Assembly: GCF_003386205.1 (NCBI RefSeq)
Contig: NZ_QRDY01000017.1
Location: forward strand, 48,966 to 112,965
DNA from: Cohnella lupini
GTDB taxonomy: Bacteria; Bacillota; Bacilli; Paenibacillales; Paenibacillaceae
DNA length: 64,000 nucleotides
Reading direction: 5' to 3'
Shown here piece by piece: positions 8,250 through 17,825 of the stretch (within the stretch, counting starts at the first letter, position 1; each line of letters starts with the position of its first letter). The notes beneath the pieces are model-generated. The model searched no databases. It was not told where the DNA came from and saw only the letters and a program-made list of their open reading frames with translations. The position numbers and the translations under genes are program-made.

Positions 8250-9698
8250 CTACTCTGGGATTACGACTTTATCGAAGATATTTTTCTGCACCTTCGCGGC
8301 CGCATCGTCGAGAAGCTGCTGCAAATCGATATCGCCTTTGCTCGTGAATACTTTCTGGATGACGTTGGCCATTTCGCCATAGTAGGCTTGCACCTCATAA
8401 GTCGCTTCCAGCTTGGATTCAAGCAAACCGTTTAAGGCAGGATCGAATTTGTACACGTTGTCGTGTTTGGCTAGTACCTCTTCGTATTTCTTGCCGAACT
8501 CCGAGCTATCGTTCCAATAGTTGATCATCTGCGGAACGAAAATTTCGTTTTTCGCTTTTTTCGCCGCGATCTGAGCATCGATCGATTCCAGGTAAGCATC
8601 CGTAAAGTATTCGTTTACGACGAAATCGAAAGCGGCTTTCTGCTGTTCTTTCGTGGCTAAACCGTTGATAACCTTATAGTTACCGCCGGCAATGCCGAGA
8701 TGCTTGCCGCCCTTGGTCACGGACGGAATAGGATACAGTGCGATGTCGTCTTTATTTAATCCGCCTTGGTTAATCGCCTGGTCGGCAGCATTACCGTTTC
8801 CGACCAAAATCATCCCGCCTCGGCCTTGTTGAAATAGCGTCATCGCATCTCCGTAACCTATCGCCCAAGTTTTCGGAATGACGTTGGCATCCTTCAAATC
8901 TTTGTAGAGTTGCAGCGCCTTAAGTCCCGCTTCCGAATTAAAAGCAGCCGTAACCTTGCCGTCCGCTACGGTCTGAACGTCTCCGCCCGCCGAGTACAAG
9001 AAATTCGTCCAGTTCCATCCCGATTCCGTACCCGTGCCCATCGGAATGATCCCTGCGATCCCTTTGGCGGGATCATTGATCGCTTTAGCCGCCTCGATAA
9101 GTTCATCCCAAGTCCAATCTAGCGGCGGTAGCGGAACCCCTTTGTCGGCGAACAGCTTCTTGTTGATCGTGACCGTCACGCCGTAGGCATCGATTGGAAC
9201 TCCGTATGTTTTGCCATCGATAACGTATGGCTCCATGGCCTTTTCGTTCAAATCTTTGCCGAACTCCCAATTTGCCATGTAGTCGGTTAAATCCGCGATC
9301 CACTTTTTCCCGGTTAGCAATCTTGCTTCGGTCGCCCAAGTGGTAAATTCGGTTTGAGCGCTATTGGAAGCCATTTTGATTGCGATCTGCGTGTTCTCGT
9401 ACTTCCAATATTCCGGCGTTATCGTGACATGGGGTTGCTTCTCTTGGAATCTCTTGATTTGAGCATCCAAAGAGATATTCTCTTGCGTCTTATCGGGCGG
9501 AAAAGCGTAAGCTATAATGCTTACCGGCTCCGCGTTCGCGGATTCCGACGGCGTTGCCTCCTCCGTCGCGGACGATGACGCCGAAGGCGTCTCGCTTGAT
9601 GCCGCAGGACTACTCCTATTCCCCTTGTTATCGCCGTTTCCGCATCCTGCGATAATCAGGATGAGCACCAGAGCGCTAATCAGCAAGCTTTTCTTCAT
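8250..9698 (-). CDS. Sugar ABC importer solute-binding lipoprotein
   Basis: A 482-residue extracellular solute-binding protein of family 1. It has a signal peptide with lipobox IAGC (Cys about 19), then a Ser/Ala/Glu-rich linker of about 40 residues, then the two-lobed binding domain (IAYAFPPDKTQENI onward, GVPIDAYGVTVTINKKLF). It captures an unidentified sugar or oligosaccharide outside the membrane for the two permeases encoded downstream. Upstream on the same strand is a YesM/YesN-type two-component pair that probably controls it. The sugar cannot be told from sequence. Confidence 0.92.
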   Translation of the reverse strand: MKKSLLISALVLILIIAGCGNGDNKGNRSSPAASSETPSASSSATEEATPSESANAEPVSIIAYAFPPDKTQENISLDAQIKRFQEKQPHVTITPEYWKYENTQIAIKMASNSAQTEFTTWATEARLLTGKKWIADLTDYMANWEFGKDLNEKAMEPYVIDGKTYGVPIDAYGVTVTINKKLFADKGVPLPPLDWTWDELIEAAKAINDPAKGIAGIIPMGTGTESGWNWTNFLYSAGGDVQTVADGKVTAAFNSEAGLKALQLYKDLKDANVIPKTWAIGYGDAMTLFQQGRGGMILVGNGNAADQAINQGGLNKDDIALYPIPSVTKGGKHLGIAGGNYKVINGLATKEQQKAAFDFVVNEYFTDAYLESIDAQIAAKKAKNEIFVPQMINYWNDSSEFGKKYEEVLAKHDNVYKFDPALNGLLESKLEATYEVQAYYGEMANVIQKVFTSKGDIDLQQLLDDAAAKVQKNIFDKVVIPE

Positions 9699-9742
9699 TT
9701 TTGTTCTATCCCCTCTCGAATGGCTAAATAATTTACATTTTT

Positions 9743-9748
9743 ATTATA
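9743..9748 (-). promoter_or_regulatory. Candidate -10 box for the sugar importer
   Basis: TATAAT on the minus strand lies about 45 bases before the binding-protein start. No good -35 box is seen, which would fit a promoter that needs the activator encoded next door. Confidence 0.4.
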
Positions 9749-9827
9749 AAACGCCATTATGTTCCACTGCGAGGTGTGATATATCGTTTACGAAGGGATA
9801 AATTATGATCAGACGCGCGACCATTCC

Positions 9828-11159
9828 TCAACTTTTGATTTCAGACGGGTTGACGCCGAAATGCTTCTTGAATATTTTGCTGAAGTGCTCCGGCGATTCA
9901 TATCCGATCTCGTCGGAAATCTCGTATCTCCTCATATCCGTCGTCAGAATCAGCCTCTTGGCCTCTTCCATCCGCAGCTTGGTTACGTAATCCCATAAGT
10001 TAATGCCGACGATTTTCTTGAATAGATAGCTTAAATAGTTTGGACTCAAGCAAATCGCCTCCGCGATTTCTTGCAGCTTCAAGCTCTTCTGCCGGTAGTT
10101 CTCGTCGATGTACTGAATCGCGCTCTGAATAAAAGAATTGTTGTCGTCCAAGATTTGTTTCGTCACGGGAATGCCTCCGGCGGACGGCGGATTCTCGTAT
10201 TTGTCGAAGTCCTCGATGTAGAACACATTATGGTCCTTATGCACGTCGCTCCATCGAACGGCTTCCTTGGCTTCCTTGGCAATATCCACCCAGCTTTGCA
10301 TGCCTTCCCGAATGCGGCTGATGCCGATTACGCTTTCCATGTTAAGAAATTTCCGAAGATGGTTATGCAGCAGTTGCGCGGTCATCGTCTGCTCGTTCAA
10401 TCGAGTGATAGAATTGTTCATTTCCTCCATCGTGAATTGCAGGATGACGGAAATCGAATGGCTGCCGCTATGGAAAACGATTCTCTCCCATCCGTTAAGC
10501 GTCTCTTCGATAACGTTAAGCGCAGCGTACCTGAGCAGGTTCCTATCGCGGAACGAACGAATGTCGGCCCCGTGAAGGCCCGCCTTCGCGAGGTTGAGCT
10601 TGATGGAGAGCAAGCAATAGAACGGTCCGTCGAACCGACGGCCGAGATATTGAAATACTTCCTCCGCCTCCGAATCGCTGAATCCTTCGGAGACGAGCTC
10701 GTTCAAGATATGATTACGATTCGAACTCATTTCCTCGAAGGAAAATTTCTGATTGAAGGTCGAATCGGTCAGCGACCGAAGCTGCGAATCCCTTTCCGCC
10801 AGCAGATTGCGAACGACCCGGACCAGCTCCGCGGGAATGACCGGTTTGACGATATACTCCTTCACGCCGAATTTCAACGCTTTCTGCGCGTATTCGAACT
10901 CGCCGTGCGCGGACAGAACGACGGTCGGAATCATCGGATTCTCGGCGAATATCGTTTCGATCAGTTCGATGCCGTTCATTAAATCCATCTGGATATCGGT
11001 AATAATAAGATCGATTTTCTCGAGCCGAATGTAATCCAAAGCTTCGAAGCCGTTATTGGCCGCGAATACCTCCGCGATATCGATACCGGCATTCATGAGC
11101 ACCGTCGCCACTCCCATGCAGATCATCGGCTCGTCATCCACGACCAGAACGTTGTACAT
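9828..11159 (-). CDS. YesN-type response regulator, REC plus AraC DNA-binding domain
   Basis: About 443 residues. The receiver domain occupies about 1-120 with VLVVDDEP and phospho-acceptor Asp in LIITDIQMD. A middle region of unknown fold (about 140-330) follows, then two AraC-type helix-turn-helix units at about 345-443 (LQEIAEAICLSPNYLSYLFKK and EISDEIGYESPEHFSKIFKKHFG). I start at the ATG at 11159, which has GGGAG upstream; 11186 is an in-frame alternative. It pairs with the kinase ending at 11194 and very likely activates the sugar importer downstream. Confidence 0.92.
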   Translation of the reverse strand: MYNVLVVDDEPMICMGVATVLMNAGIDIAEVFAANNGFEALDYIRLEKIDLIITDIQMDLMNGIELIETIFAENPMIPTVVLSAHGEFEYAQKALKFGVKEYIVKPVIPAELVRVVRNLLAERDSQLRSLTDSTFNQKFSFEEMSSNRNHILNELVSEGFSDSEAEEVFQYLGRRFDGPFYCLLSIKLNLAKAGLHGADIRSFRDRNLLRYAALNVIEETLNGWERIVFHSGSHSISVILQFTMEEMNNSITRLNEQTMTAQLLHNHLRKFLNMESVIGISRIREGMQSWVDIAKEAKEAVRWSDVHKDHNVFYIEDFDKYENPPSAGGIPVTKQILDDNNSFIQSAIQYIDENYRQKSLKLQEIAEAICLSPNYLSYLFKKIVGINLWDYVTKLRMEEAKRLILTTDMRRYEISDEIGYESPEHFSKIFKKHFGVNPSEIKS

Positions 11160-11193
11160 GTCGATTATCGCTCCCTTCCTATGCATTAAGCGG

Positions 11194-12963
11194 TTAAATT
11201 TCCTCTGCCCTCGCCGGAATGACCATATACACGCAAGTCCCGCCCCCCGGACGGAATTCGTAGCTTAAGCCGTATGTCTCCCCGAAGTGGAGCTTGATCC
11301 TCTTGTTCACGTTCTGAATGCCGAAGCCTTCCTGCTCGCGTTCCCCGTTCACGATTTCGTTCAACTTGCCGATATCCGCCGTCTTGTACCCATTGTCCTC
11401 TATAGCTATTTTGATCAGATCATCGCACTTGCTGATAGATATCCAAAGCTTGCCTTCGTTGTCCATTTTACGGATGCCATGCATGATCGCGTTCTCCACG
11501 AGCGGCTGCAAGACAACCTTCGGAATCAAATACGGTTTCGCTTCTTCTTGGATATCCCAATGGATCTCGAATTCATAGTTGTTGCGCTTTAATTGCAATC
11601 TGAGATAAGCCTCGATATGATTCAATTCTTCGGAGATCGGAATCAGGGTTTTACCGCGGCTCAAGCCGATGCGCATTAATAGCGAGAGATCGCGGATCAT
11701 CTCGGCGGACTCGGCGTTCCCTTCGATCGTCGTTCTCCAGAATATCGATTCCAGCGTGTTGTATAGCAAATGAGGATTTATCTGCGAGTGAAGAATAGTC
11801 AGTTCAGCTTCCTTGTGCTTGAGCTCCAGATCGTATTTATCGTGTATCGTCTGGTTGAGCCGTTTGGTCATGTCTATGAACGCGTTATTCAAGAGACCGA
11901 TTTCGTCCCGACGATTATCCTTGTATTCGTTCGTTAACGGCCTTCCCGGTTCGAACGACCGGCTTAACCTCGCTAACCGCGACAAGGGACTCAGAATATG
12001 CCTGAAAAAGTAAACGCTCGCAATCAGCAGCACGCAGAAGTAAACGATCATCAGATAATTAACCAGCTGCCTCATCGCCTCATGTTCGCCTATGATCGAG
12101 CTGATCGGAATTTTGAACAGAAGCTTCGTATCGCTGTTCCTGCTCGTATGAACGGCGTACAACGAGGAAGCTCCGCTTTTACGATCGATGTACACGCCTT
12201 CAGACGAACGGAATATTTCCTGCGGCAGCGAGAACGTCGAGCCGATCTCCAGTCCGGATGAATTCGCGAGCACGATGTTCCCTTTGTTCAACAGCACGAT
12301 CTGACCGTCTTTCGGAATTTTGAGCGATTCCAAATCCCTCTGCAGCAGCACATCCAACCCGGTCATCACGAATACGCCCGCCGGCGAGCGATCGTCCAAA
12401 TAATTGTTCATGCTCCTGATATAGGCAGCGGTCTTGATGCCGCTTTGATTATCGCCCAATTGGTTCATGATCCGAATAATACCGGTTCCCCTGGCATTGA
12501 CCGCATCTTGGAACCAACTGGACGCCGAAGTATCGCATGCGAAAAATACCCCGTTCGACTTCACGTCCGAGTGGAGAGCGAAGGGGTAATCGTCGGCAAC
12601 TTCAGGGATGAACATCGAGAAGTTCATTGCATTCTTGGAATAACCGGTCAACAGCTTATCCAGTACGAGATATTTCTGCAATCGTTCGAACTCGTTTAAC
12701 GGAGTCGTATCGAACATTCGCTGCGTCTCGGGCGTAAACATCAACTTCTCCGTCGTACCGTCGACGGATGTGATATCGCGATCCAAGGTCAAATGGCTTG
12801 TTTTGACCAGTTGAAACAGCGTATCGCCCATCTGATCCTCCGTGATTTCCGCGACCTTGACCGATACGATCCAATAAGCCGCCAAAATCGGGATAACGAT
12901 AAGAAAGACGATGAACACGATCAGTTTCTGAATTAAGTTCATTCGCGAAAACCACTTGAACAT
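11194..12963 (-). CDS. YesM-type sensor histidine kinase
   Basis: About 589 residues. Membrane helix at about 12-32, a large extracellular dCache-like sensor to about 285, second helix about 290-312, HAMP, then a His_kinase domain with the phosphorylated His in LHSQINPHLLYNTLESI and a C-terminal ATPase (N box VENAIMHG, IEDNG, GFGIQNVNKRI). This is the LytS/YesM family layout that partners AraC-type regulators in sugar uptake. Start chosen at 12963 behind GAGGTG; 12993 is in frame. It senses an extracellular signal, possibly through the neighbouring binding protein. Confidence 0.92.
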   Translation of the reverse strand: MFKWFSRMNLIQKLIVFIVFLIVIPILAAYWIVSVKVAEITEDQMGDTLFQLVKTSHLTLDRDITSVDGTTEKLMFTPETQRMFDTTPLNEFERLQKYLVLDKLLTGYSKNAMNFSMFIPEVADDYPFALHSDVKSNGVFFACDTSASSWFQDAVNARGTGIIRIMNQLGDNQSGIKTAAYIRSMNNYLDDRSPAGVFVMTGLDVLLQRDLESLKIPKDGQIVLLNKGNIVLANSSGLEIGSTFSLPQEIFRSSEGVYIDRKSGASSLYAVHTSRNSDTKLLFKIPISSIIGEHEAMRQLVNYLMIVYFCVLLIASVYFFRHILSPLSRLARLSRSFEPGRPLTNEYKDNRRDEIGLLNNAFIDMTKRLNQTIHDKYDLELKHKEAELTILHSQINPHLLYNTLESIFWRTTIEGNAESAEMIRDLSLLMRIGLSRGKTLIPISEELNHIEAYLRLQLKRNNYEFEIHWDIQEEAKPYLIPKVVLQPLVENAIMHGIRKMDNEGKLWISISKCDDLIKIAIEDNGYKTADIGKLNEIVNGEREQEGFGIQNVNKRIKLHFGETYGLSYEFRPGGGTCVYMVIPARAEEI

Positions 12964-13083
12964 CGACACCTCATCCGCTCCCGAAACCATCATGTGACTC
13001 TATCATATGATTGTACTCGACCTAGTACGATGTTAGATATTATGAATATTCGGTGCGATATTACGGATTCGCAAGAAATTTCC

Positions 13084-13689
13084 TCAGGAAAGTTCCTCCC
13101 AGCGTGCCCACATCTCCCGTGGATTCAGTTCGTAGATTTGCTCTTCCCTGTACATATACTGGTGCATAATGAATTCTCGGCGAATCGTGGCGAAATCCTC
13201 GTGGAAAGCTTTAATGAATTCGTTAATTTCCTTCTCCCCGTATTTCCTGCCCAAGTCCAGCTTCGACACGAGATGCTCCAATACGATCAGTTTTTTCTTC
13301 AGTTGTGCCGGTAAATGCTTCAGCTTGCCTTCCATCGTGAAGAAGTTCTTCAAGACGGCTTCCCTCGTTCTTGCTTGGTCGTTTATGCTCATATCCGCTT
13401 CTCCTTGGGAACCCGCCCGACGGTATATCAAATTTTCCGTTGCGGTCGAGCTGTTCTTAATAAAATAATCGTTCAACGAAAAATAAATCGCGTTTTTCTC
13501 CCTGCGTTCGTTAATCAAACTGGCTTCCCTCAGCTTGGCTGCGTGGTGGGTGATCGTCGCCGGGGTAACGGATAACTTCTCCGCGAGAGTCAGCCCATTT
13601 CGTTCTCCGTCGGCAAGCAGAATTAGAATCTTGATTCTCGTCGGATCGGCGAGAGCTTTATGGTAACCGACTATTTTGTCTAATTGCAT
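13084..13689 (-). CDS. ArsR-like winged-helix regulator with DUF2087 domain
   Basis: A 201-residue protein. Residues 1-90 form an ArsR-type winged helix (ALADPTRIKILILLADGE, then LSVTPATITHHAAKLREASLI). Residues about 110-195 match DUF2087, with GKLKHLPAQLKKKLIVLEHL and KEINEFIKAFHEDFATIRREFI. Metal-binding Cys pairs typical of ArsR sensors are absent, so it probably does not sense metals. The gene stands alone; AT-rich DNA with CTAATTAG just upstream of the start may be its own operator. Target genes are not evident. Confidence 0.85.
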   Translation of the reverse strand: MQLDKIVGYHKALADPTRIKILILLADGERNGLTLAEKLSVTPATITHHAAKLREASLINERREKNAIYFSLNDYFIKNSSTATENLIYRRAGSQGEADMSINDQARTREAVLKNFFTMEGKLKHLPAQLKKKLIVLEHLVSKLDLGRKYGEKEINEFIKAFHEDFATIRREFIMHQYMYREEQIYELNPREMWARWEELS

Positions 13690-13885
13690 GCTCGAGTCAT
13701 CTCCTCAAAGCTATTTAATAACCTTCTAATTAGATATTTGTTAAATTACATAATAAGGGAGATACAAAGGGCTGTCAATAAAATTCCCCTCACAGCCAGT
13801 TTGCGGTTAAAGACCATTAACAAATATCAAAGAAGGTTTGCTCGAAGTCGTACTAGCGGAACGGTTCCGAGTATCTCTCATTTCA

Positions 13886-13930
13886 AAAACCCTTGATGAA
13901 ACCGTAACCTCCGGCCTCATCAAGGGTTTT
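13886..13930 (-). terminator. Terminator of the YcxB-like gene
   Basis: A 14-bp stem (AAAACCCTTGATGA with its complement at 13917-13930) around a 17-base loop. T-rich sequence follows on the minus strand. The rest of the 13690-14000 spacer is AT-rich and shows no gene. Confidence 0.8.
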
Positions 13931-14000
13931 GGCGTTATCTCGCTAGCTTCAATGCTCTGTCCAACAGAGCTTACGTTAAGAACCGAACCCTAACCCCGTT

Positions 14001-14579
14001 TTACGAAAGGAAAAATTGCACGATACCGACCGTGACGAGGAAGATGAGCAAGTACACCGCCAGTAACTTCGGCAACTTCGATTTTCCCCTTGTACGGCTT
14101 TTAGGCGTAGTATATTGTAGGACCATCGTCCGGATTCGATCCTTCCCCTCCAGAAATCTCCGCGGAAAAAGATGCCCGGCATTACTCGCGATAAATAGGT
14201 AAATTCCCTTCTTGCTTACGATCACTCTCTGCACGTCCGGCCACAGCACCTTTGAAGTAGTGGACTCGGAATCCATTCTAAAGCCTTCTGAAGTAAAATC
14301 GTAACTCTTCTTCTCCTGCAGGAACTTGTTCTGAGAGCTGCGAACCGCTCCGCGATAGAGCATTACGGGGTACAATGCGCTGATCAACACAAAGAAAATG
14401 CTGAACGCATACGATTCGAACGGTCTCCCGAGTGACAACTGGATGATGAAATTGGCGAAGAAACCGATCCCCAGAAAGGCGATGACCCACAGTCCGCCGT
14501 TTCTCTTCACATACGTAAAATTAAAATCTACCACATCGCGGCTTGTAAGCTCGACTTCGATTTTCTCTTGTTCTCCCAT
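14001..14579 (-). CDS. YcxB-like membrane protein
   Basis: A 192-residue protein with two helices at about 30-50 and 58-75, a soluble part with YDFTSEGFRMDSES and LWPDVQRVIVSKKGIYLF, and a C-terminal helix at about 172-190. The pattern of two early helices followed by a small beta domain that ends in a phrase about WxDVxxVxxxxxxxYLF fits the YcxB-like protein family of Firmicutes, whose function is unknown. It is monocistronic and followed by a strong terminator. Confidence 0.75.
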   Translation of the reverse strand: MGEQEKIEVELTSRDVVDFNFTYVKRNGGLWVIAFLGIGFFANFIIQLSLGRPFESYAFSIFFVLISALYPVMLYRGAVRSSQNKFLQEKKSYDFTSEGFRMDSESTTSKVLWPDVQRVIVSKKGIYLFIASNAGHLFPRRFLEGKDRIRTMVLQYTTPKSRTRGKSKLPKLLAVYLLIFLVTVGIVQFFLS

Positions 14580-14665
14580 TTGAATTCTCCTCGATTTTTA
14601 TATTTACATTTCAATCTCCCGGTCGGGACACTTCAGACACCACCATTTGTTATTTTTCTACAGAA

Positions 14666-14938
14666 ATGTCGGAATATCCTGCCAATGTGGTTGCTTACCT
14701 GATCGAGCAGATTGAATTCACTTCCGAGAGGACAATGGCTAATTTCCGCATTGAACCCGATGTCCATGCTGATGGAACTTCCTGAGGACATCGACGAGCA
14801 GCAAGTCGTGCTGGTAGATCTCAGAAACTACTACAATGCGTACAACGAGAAAACCACGAGGTAATGGTGAAGTCATTAATGGGAACTATTACGACGAGCT
14901 TGACATTGATCAGGATTACGATGAAAGCGAACGATAAA
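14666..14938 (+). pseudogene. Decayed small gene with two frame breaks
   Basis: Three consecutive segments in three different frames read like protein: MSEYPANVVAYLIEQI from 14666, MELPEDIDEQQVVLVDLRNY from 14772, and NGNYYDELDIDQDYDE ending in TAA at 14938. Together they would give a roughly 90-residue acidic protein. A good terminator follows immediately. I do not recognise the family. The reading as a broken gene is an inference from composition and the terminator. Confidence 0.45.
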
Positions 14939-14976
14939 AAGCCCCGAAGGCCGTTTAACCGGCTTTTGGGGCTTTG
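14937..14976. terminator. Bidirectional terminator
   Basis: AAAGCCCCGAAGGCCG pairs with CCGGCTTTTGGGGCTTT around a short TTTAA loop. It can end the decayed gene on the plus strand and ypsA on the minus strand. Confidence 0.85.
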
Positions 14977-15009
14977 CTCTCTTACAGATCTATTCAAATT
15001 AACCTCTTA

Positions 15010-15567
15010 TTAATCGAATCTTCCGTACTCCTCTTCGTTCGCGATGCTCTGAATATCCTCGGCGCTAATATTGAAATACCGATAGCCGTCGCTCGCATTC
15101 TTCTTAAGCGCTCTATCCTTCGTGAATTTAGGACTGCCTTCGCCCGCGTCGTCGTCGTATACGAGAAGAATGCCGTCCGTCTTGCGGAATAGCAGCTCGT
15201 CCCTCGCGGTAAATTGCCACACTCCGCTATAGGGCTGTTTGCTGACCGAACCGTGGAAATCCACGCCCTTCAGAATATCTTGATAGTACTGCTTCTTGTC
15301 GTCCTTCCACTTCTCTTCTTGGTTCAGGAAAGCCGTTAAGATCGATAGCTTCAGTTCGGGATACGTCTTCTTCAACTCTATTACCACTTCGCACGCCCAC
15401 AAATCCACGCCGTATTGACCCGGAGTGATGACCCATTCCAAGCCTTCTTCGACAAGGGGAACTAGCTTGGCTTCGATGGCTTTTTTAATATAGATAATCC
15501 CTTTATGCTTCTGATCGAAAATACTCAGCTCATGGGCGCGATAACCGGTGACCAGCAGATTTTTCAT
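15010..15567 (-). CDS. ypsA: YpsA/DUF1273 SLOG-superfamily protein
   Basis: A 185-residue soluble protein of the DUF1273 (YpsA) family. It has the typical start (LLVTGYRAHELSIF), EWVITPGQYGVDLWACEVV in the nucleotide-binding core, and DGILLVYDDDAGEGSP near the C-terminus. SLOG proteins are thought to bind nucleotide-like ligands. YpsA has been linked to cell division in Staphylococcus and Bacillus, where it usually sits near gpsB; here it stands alone. The length is normal and the shared terminator lies downstream. Confidence 0.88.
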   Translation of the reverse strand: MKNLLVTGYRAHELSIFDQKHKGIIYIKKAIEAKLVPLVEEGLEWVITPGQYGVDLWACEVVIELKKTYPELKLSILTAFLNQEEKWKDDKKQYYQDILKGVDFHGSVSKQPYSGVWQFTARDELLFRKTDGILLVYDDDAGEGSPKFTKDRALKKNASDGYRYFNISAEDIQSIANEEEYGRFD

Positions 15568-15880
15568 TTGGGGCTCCTTAAGATTCGTAAACGATCGGTA
15601 TATCCCTTTTTCTCATAGTAACAGAAGAGACTCCTAAAATCCCGCAGTCTCTTGCTTAAAGTAAACATCTGCCTTTTGACCTTCTTCTACTTTACTCGCA
15701 TCAAATGCGAGCGTAATTCTTACCGGTTCCATAAAGTTAAAATCACTCTGTTATTATTTTAGGAGTTATTTTACATATCAGATTCGTCCAGTTGATCTGT
15801 TGCTTTCTCCATTGAGGTATACGCTGAATTGAGCAATAATGAGAGCAAGCAATGCTATCTATGGAAGAGAGGGATCACCT
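15568..15880. other. Divergent spacer, no gene seen
   Basis: This spacer separates ypsA from the oxidoreductase operon. It holds a dyad, CTCGCAT-CAA-ATGCGAG (15695-15711), with partial outer symmetry (TTA/TAA), which could be an operator, and AT-rich DNA at 15740-15780 where promoters may lie. No open frame looks coding. Confidence 0.5.
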
Positions 15881-17005
15881 ATGCGCAAGGTAAAAGTCGG
15901 AGTCGTCGGCACGGGGCAAATCAGCGGAATCTACTTGAAGAACGCCACGGAATCGTTCGACGGCATTTTGGAAGTGAAAGCGGTTGCGGACGTCGTTCCC
16001 GAGCTTGCCCGCAAACGCGCCGAGCAGTTCGGAATCGCGAATGCGATAACGGTCGACGAATTGCTGGACGATCCCGAAATCGAGATCGTCCTGAATCTGA
16101 CCGCACCTGCCGTGCATGCGGCCATCAACATAAGAGCCTTGCAAGCCGGCAAACACGTGTATACGGAGAAGCCTTTCGCTTTAACAAGGGAAGACGCCGA
16201 CGAGGTCATTAATCTCGCGGATGCAAAGGGGTTGCTCGTCGGTTGCGCACCCGACACGTTCTTGGGTGCCGGTCTGCAAACTTGCCGCAAGCTGATCGAC
16301 GAAGGCTGGATCGGAACGCCATACTCCGCTAACGGAACGATTATCATGGGTAACTCTTCTAACGGCATGCATCCGAATTTTCAGAACTTCCTTAAGCTCG
16401 GCGGAGATCCGATCATGGACATGGCTCCTTATTACTTGACCGCTCTGGTCTTCCTGCTCGGACCCGTTCGGCGCGTTACCGGCACGGCCCAGCAACTGCA
16501 CCAAGAAATAACGGTCATCAATCCCAAATCGCCCCGATACGGCGACAAGGTGGCGATCGAAGCGCCGACCAACGTATCCGCCGTACTGGATTTCCACAGC
16601 GGAGCCGTCGCCAGCCTGCAAGCGGCGAAGGAAAGCTTCGGCTACTTCCCCCGGCTGGAAATCTTCGGTACGGAAGGCAACCTGACCGTGCCCGATCCGA
16701 ACTTCTTCGGAGGTCGGATCATGATCCAATTCCCTAACGGAGAGACCAAAGAAATCCCATACTCCCACGGCTTCACGGAAGATAGCAGAGCCATCGGACT
16801 GGCGGATATGGCCTATGCCATTCGCGCCGGACGTCCTCATCGCGCGAGCGGACAGCTTGCCCGTCACGTGCTCGATATTTCCTTGAGCATTTTCGAAGCT
16901 TCGCAAGAAGGTCGGCACGTCTCGGTGGAATCCCATGTCGATCGTCCCGCTCCGCTCCCTATCGGATTGAAATACAATCGTCTTGACGCTGCGGATATCG
17001 TGTAA
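15881..17005 (+). CDS. Gfo/Idh/MocA-family NAD(P)-dependent oxidoreductase
   Basis: A 374-residue enzyme with an N-terminal Rossmann fold (VGVVGTGQISGIYL) and the family signature EKP at about 110 (YTEKPFAL), then a beta-sheet substrate domain. Such enzymes oxidise or reduce sugars, inositols or sugar acids. I start at the ATG at 15881, which has GAGAGGGA upstream; an in-frame ATG at 15839 would add 14 residues before the usual start. It leads a likely operon with two sugar isomerases and an AraC regulator, which points to catabolism of a sugar or cyclitol. The substrate is unknown. Confidence 0.92.
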   Translation: MRKVKVGVVGTGQISGIYLKNATESFDGILEVKAVADVVPELARKRAEQFGIANAITVDELLDDPEIEIVLNLTAPAVHAAINIRALQAGKHVYTEKPFALTREDADEVINLADAKGLLVGCAPDTFLGAGLQTCRKLIDEGWIGTPYSANGTIIMGNSSNGMHPNFQNFLKLGGDPIMDMAPYYLTALVFLLGPVRRVTGTAQQLHQEITVINPKSPRYGDKVAIEAPTNVSAVLDFHSGAVASLQAAKESFGYFPRLEIFGTEGNLTVPDPNFFGGRIMIQFPNGETKEIPYSHGFTEDSRAIGLADMAYAIRAGRPHRASGQLARHVLDISLSIFEASQEGRHVSVESHVDRPAPLPIGLKYNRLDAADIV

Positions 17006-17041
17006 TCTCAATCGCATTTCGAGAAAAGGATGTGTTCCCAA

Positions 17042-17812
17042 ATGAGTCAATTTCCCATCGCCATCCAGCCCTACACCGTTCGCGACGCCATAAGCCAAGA
17101 TTACGTTGGCACGCTTGAGAAACTAGCTGCCATCGGTTTCCAAGGAATCGAGCTCGGATTGCCTCCCGAAGGAATGACGATCGCCCGTCAGAAGGAGATT
17201 CTGGATCGGCTTAACCTGCAAGTGATCGGAACGCATGCCTCGTTCGACAATCTTGACGTCGATTATAATCGTCTTACTGACTATCTGCACCAAGTCGGAG
17301 GCAAGTACATCACGATCTCGATGCGTTTCGATTCGAAGGAAGACGTGCTTCGCAAATCGGAGCAATTCAATCGGATCGGAGAAATATGCCGAGCCGCGAA
17401 CACTACGTTCCTCTATCACAATCACGATTGGGAATTCGAACGTTTCGACGAGGAATACGTGCTGGATATTATCCTTCGCGAAACCGACTCTCGGTTGGTA
17501 AAGCTGGAGTTGGATACTTATTGGGTGCGCAAAGGCGGACTGGACCCTTCCGAATATTTAAGCAAGCTGAAAGACCGCTGTCCCTTGCTGCACATTAAGG
17601 ACGTGGAGGCCGGCGAGGAGCAGTTTTTCGCGGAGATCGGCGAAGGGATTCTAGATTTCAAGGCGATCGCTGACACCGCGGCCTCGGTCGGAACGGAATG
17701 GCTCATCGTGGAACAGGATCTATGCCGTCGCGACCCGTTCGAGAGCTTGGCGATCAGCTACCGAAATTTGGCTGCCATGGACTTGATCAAGAAACCCGCC
17801 AACCGGATTTAA
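17042..17812 (+). CDS. TIM-barrel sugar phosphate isomerase/epimerase
   Basis: About 256 residues of the xylose-isomerase-like TIM-barrel (AP endonuclease 2) family. Likely metal ligands lie in LYHNHDWEF, KLELDTYWV, LLHIKD and IVEQD. It starts AIQPYTVRDAI, common in this group. Start set at the ATG at 17042; the ATG at 17030 lies inside the Shine-Dalgarno region. It follows the oxidoreductase by 36 bases and probably acts on the same sugar. Whether it isomerises, epimerises or dehydrates cannot be told. Confidence 0.88.
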   Translation: MSQFPIAIQPYTVRDAISQDYVGTLEKLAAIGFQGIELGLPPEGMTIARQKEILDRLNLQVIGTHASFDNLDVDYNRLTDYLHQVGGKYITISMRFDSKEDVLRKSEQFNRIGEICRAANTTFLYHNHDWEFERFDEEYVLDIILRETDSRLVKLELDTYWVRKGGLDPSEYLSKLKDRCPLLHIKDVEAGEEQFFAEIGEGILDFKAIADTAASVGTEWLIVEQDLCRRDPFESLAISYRNLAAMDLIKKPANRI

Positions 17813-17825
17813 GAGGAGCATAACC

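Noticed and set aside
10071..10982. 303-codon plus-strand frame inside the YesN-type regulator
   Set aside because: Antisense shadow of a well-supported response regulator gene.
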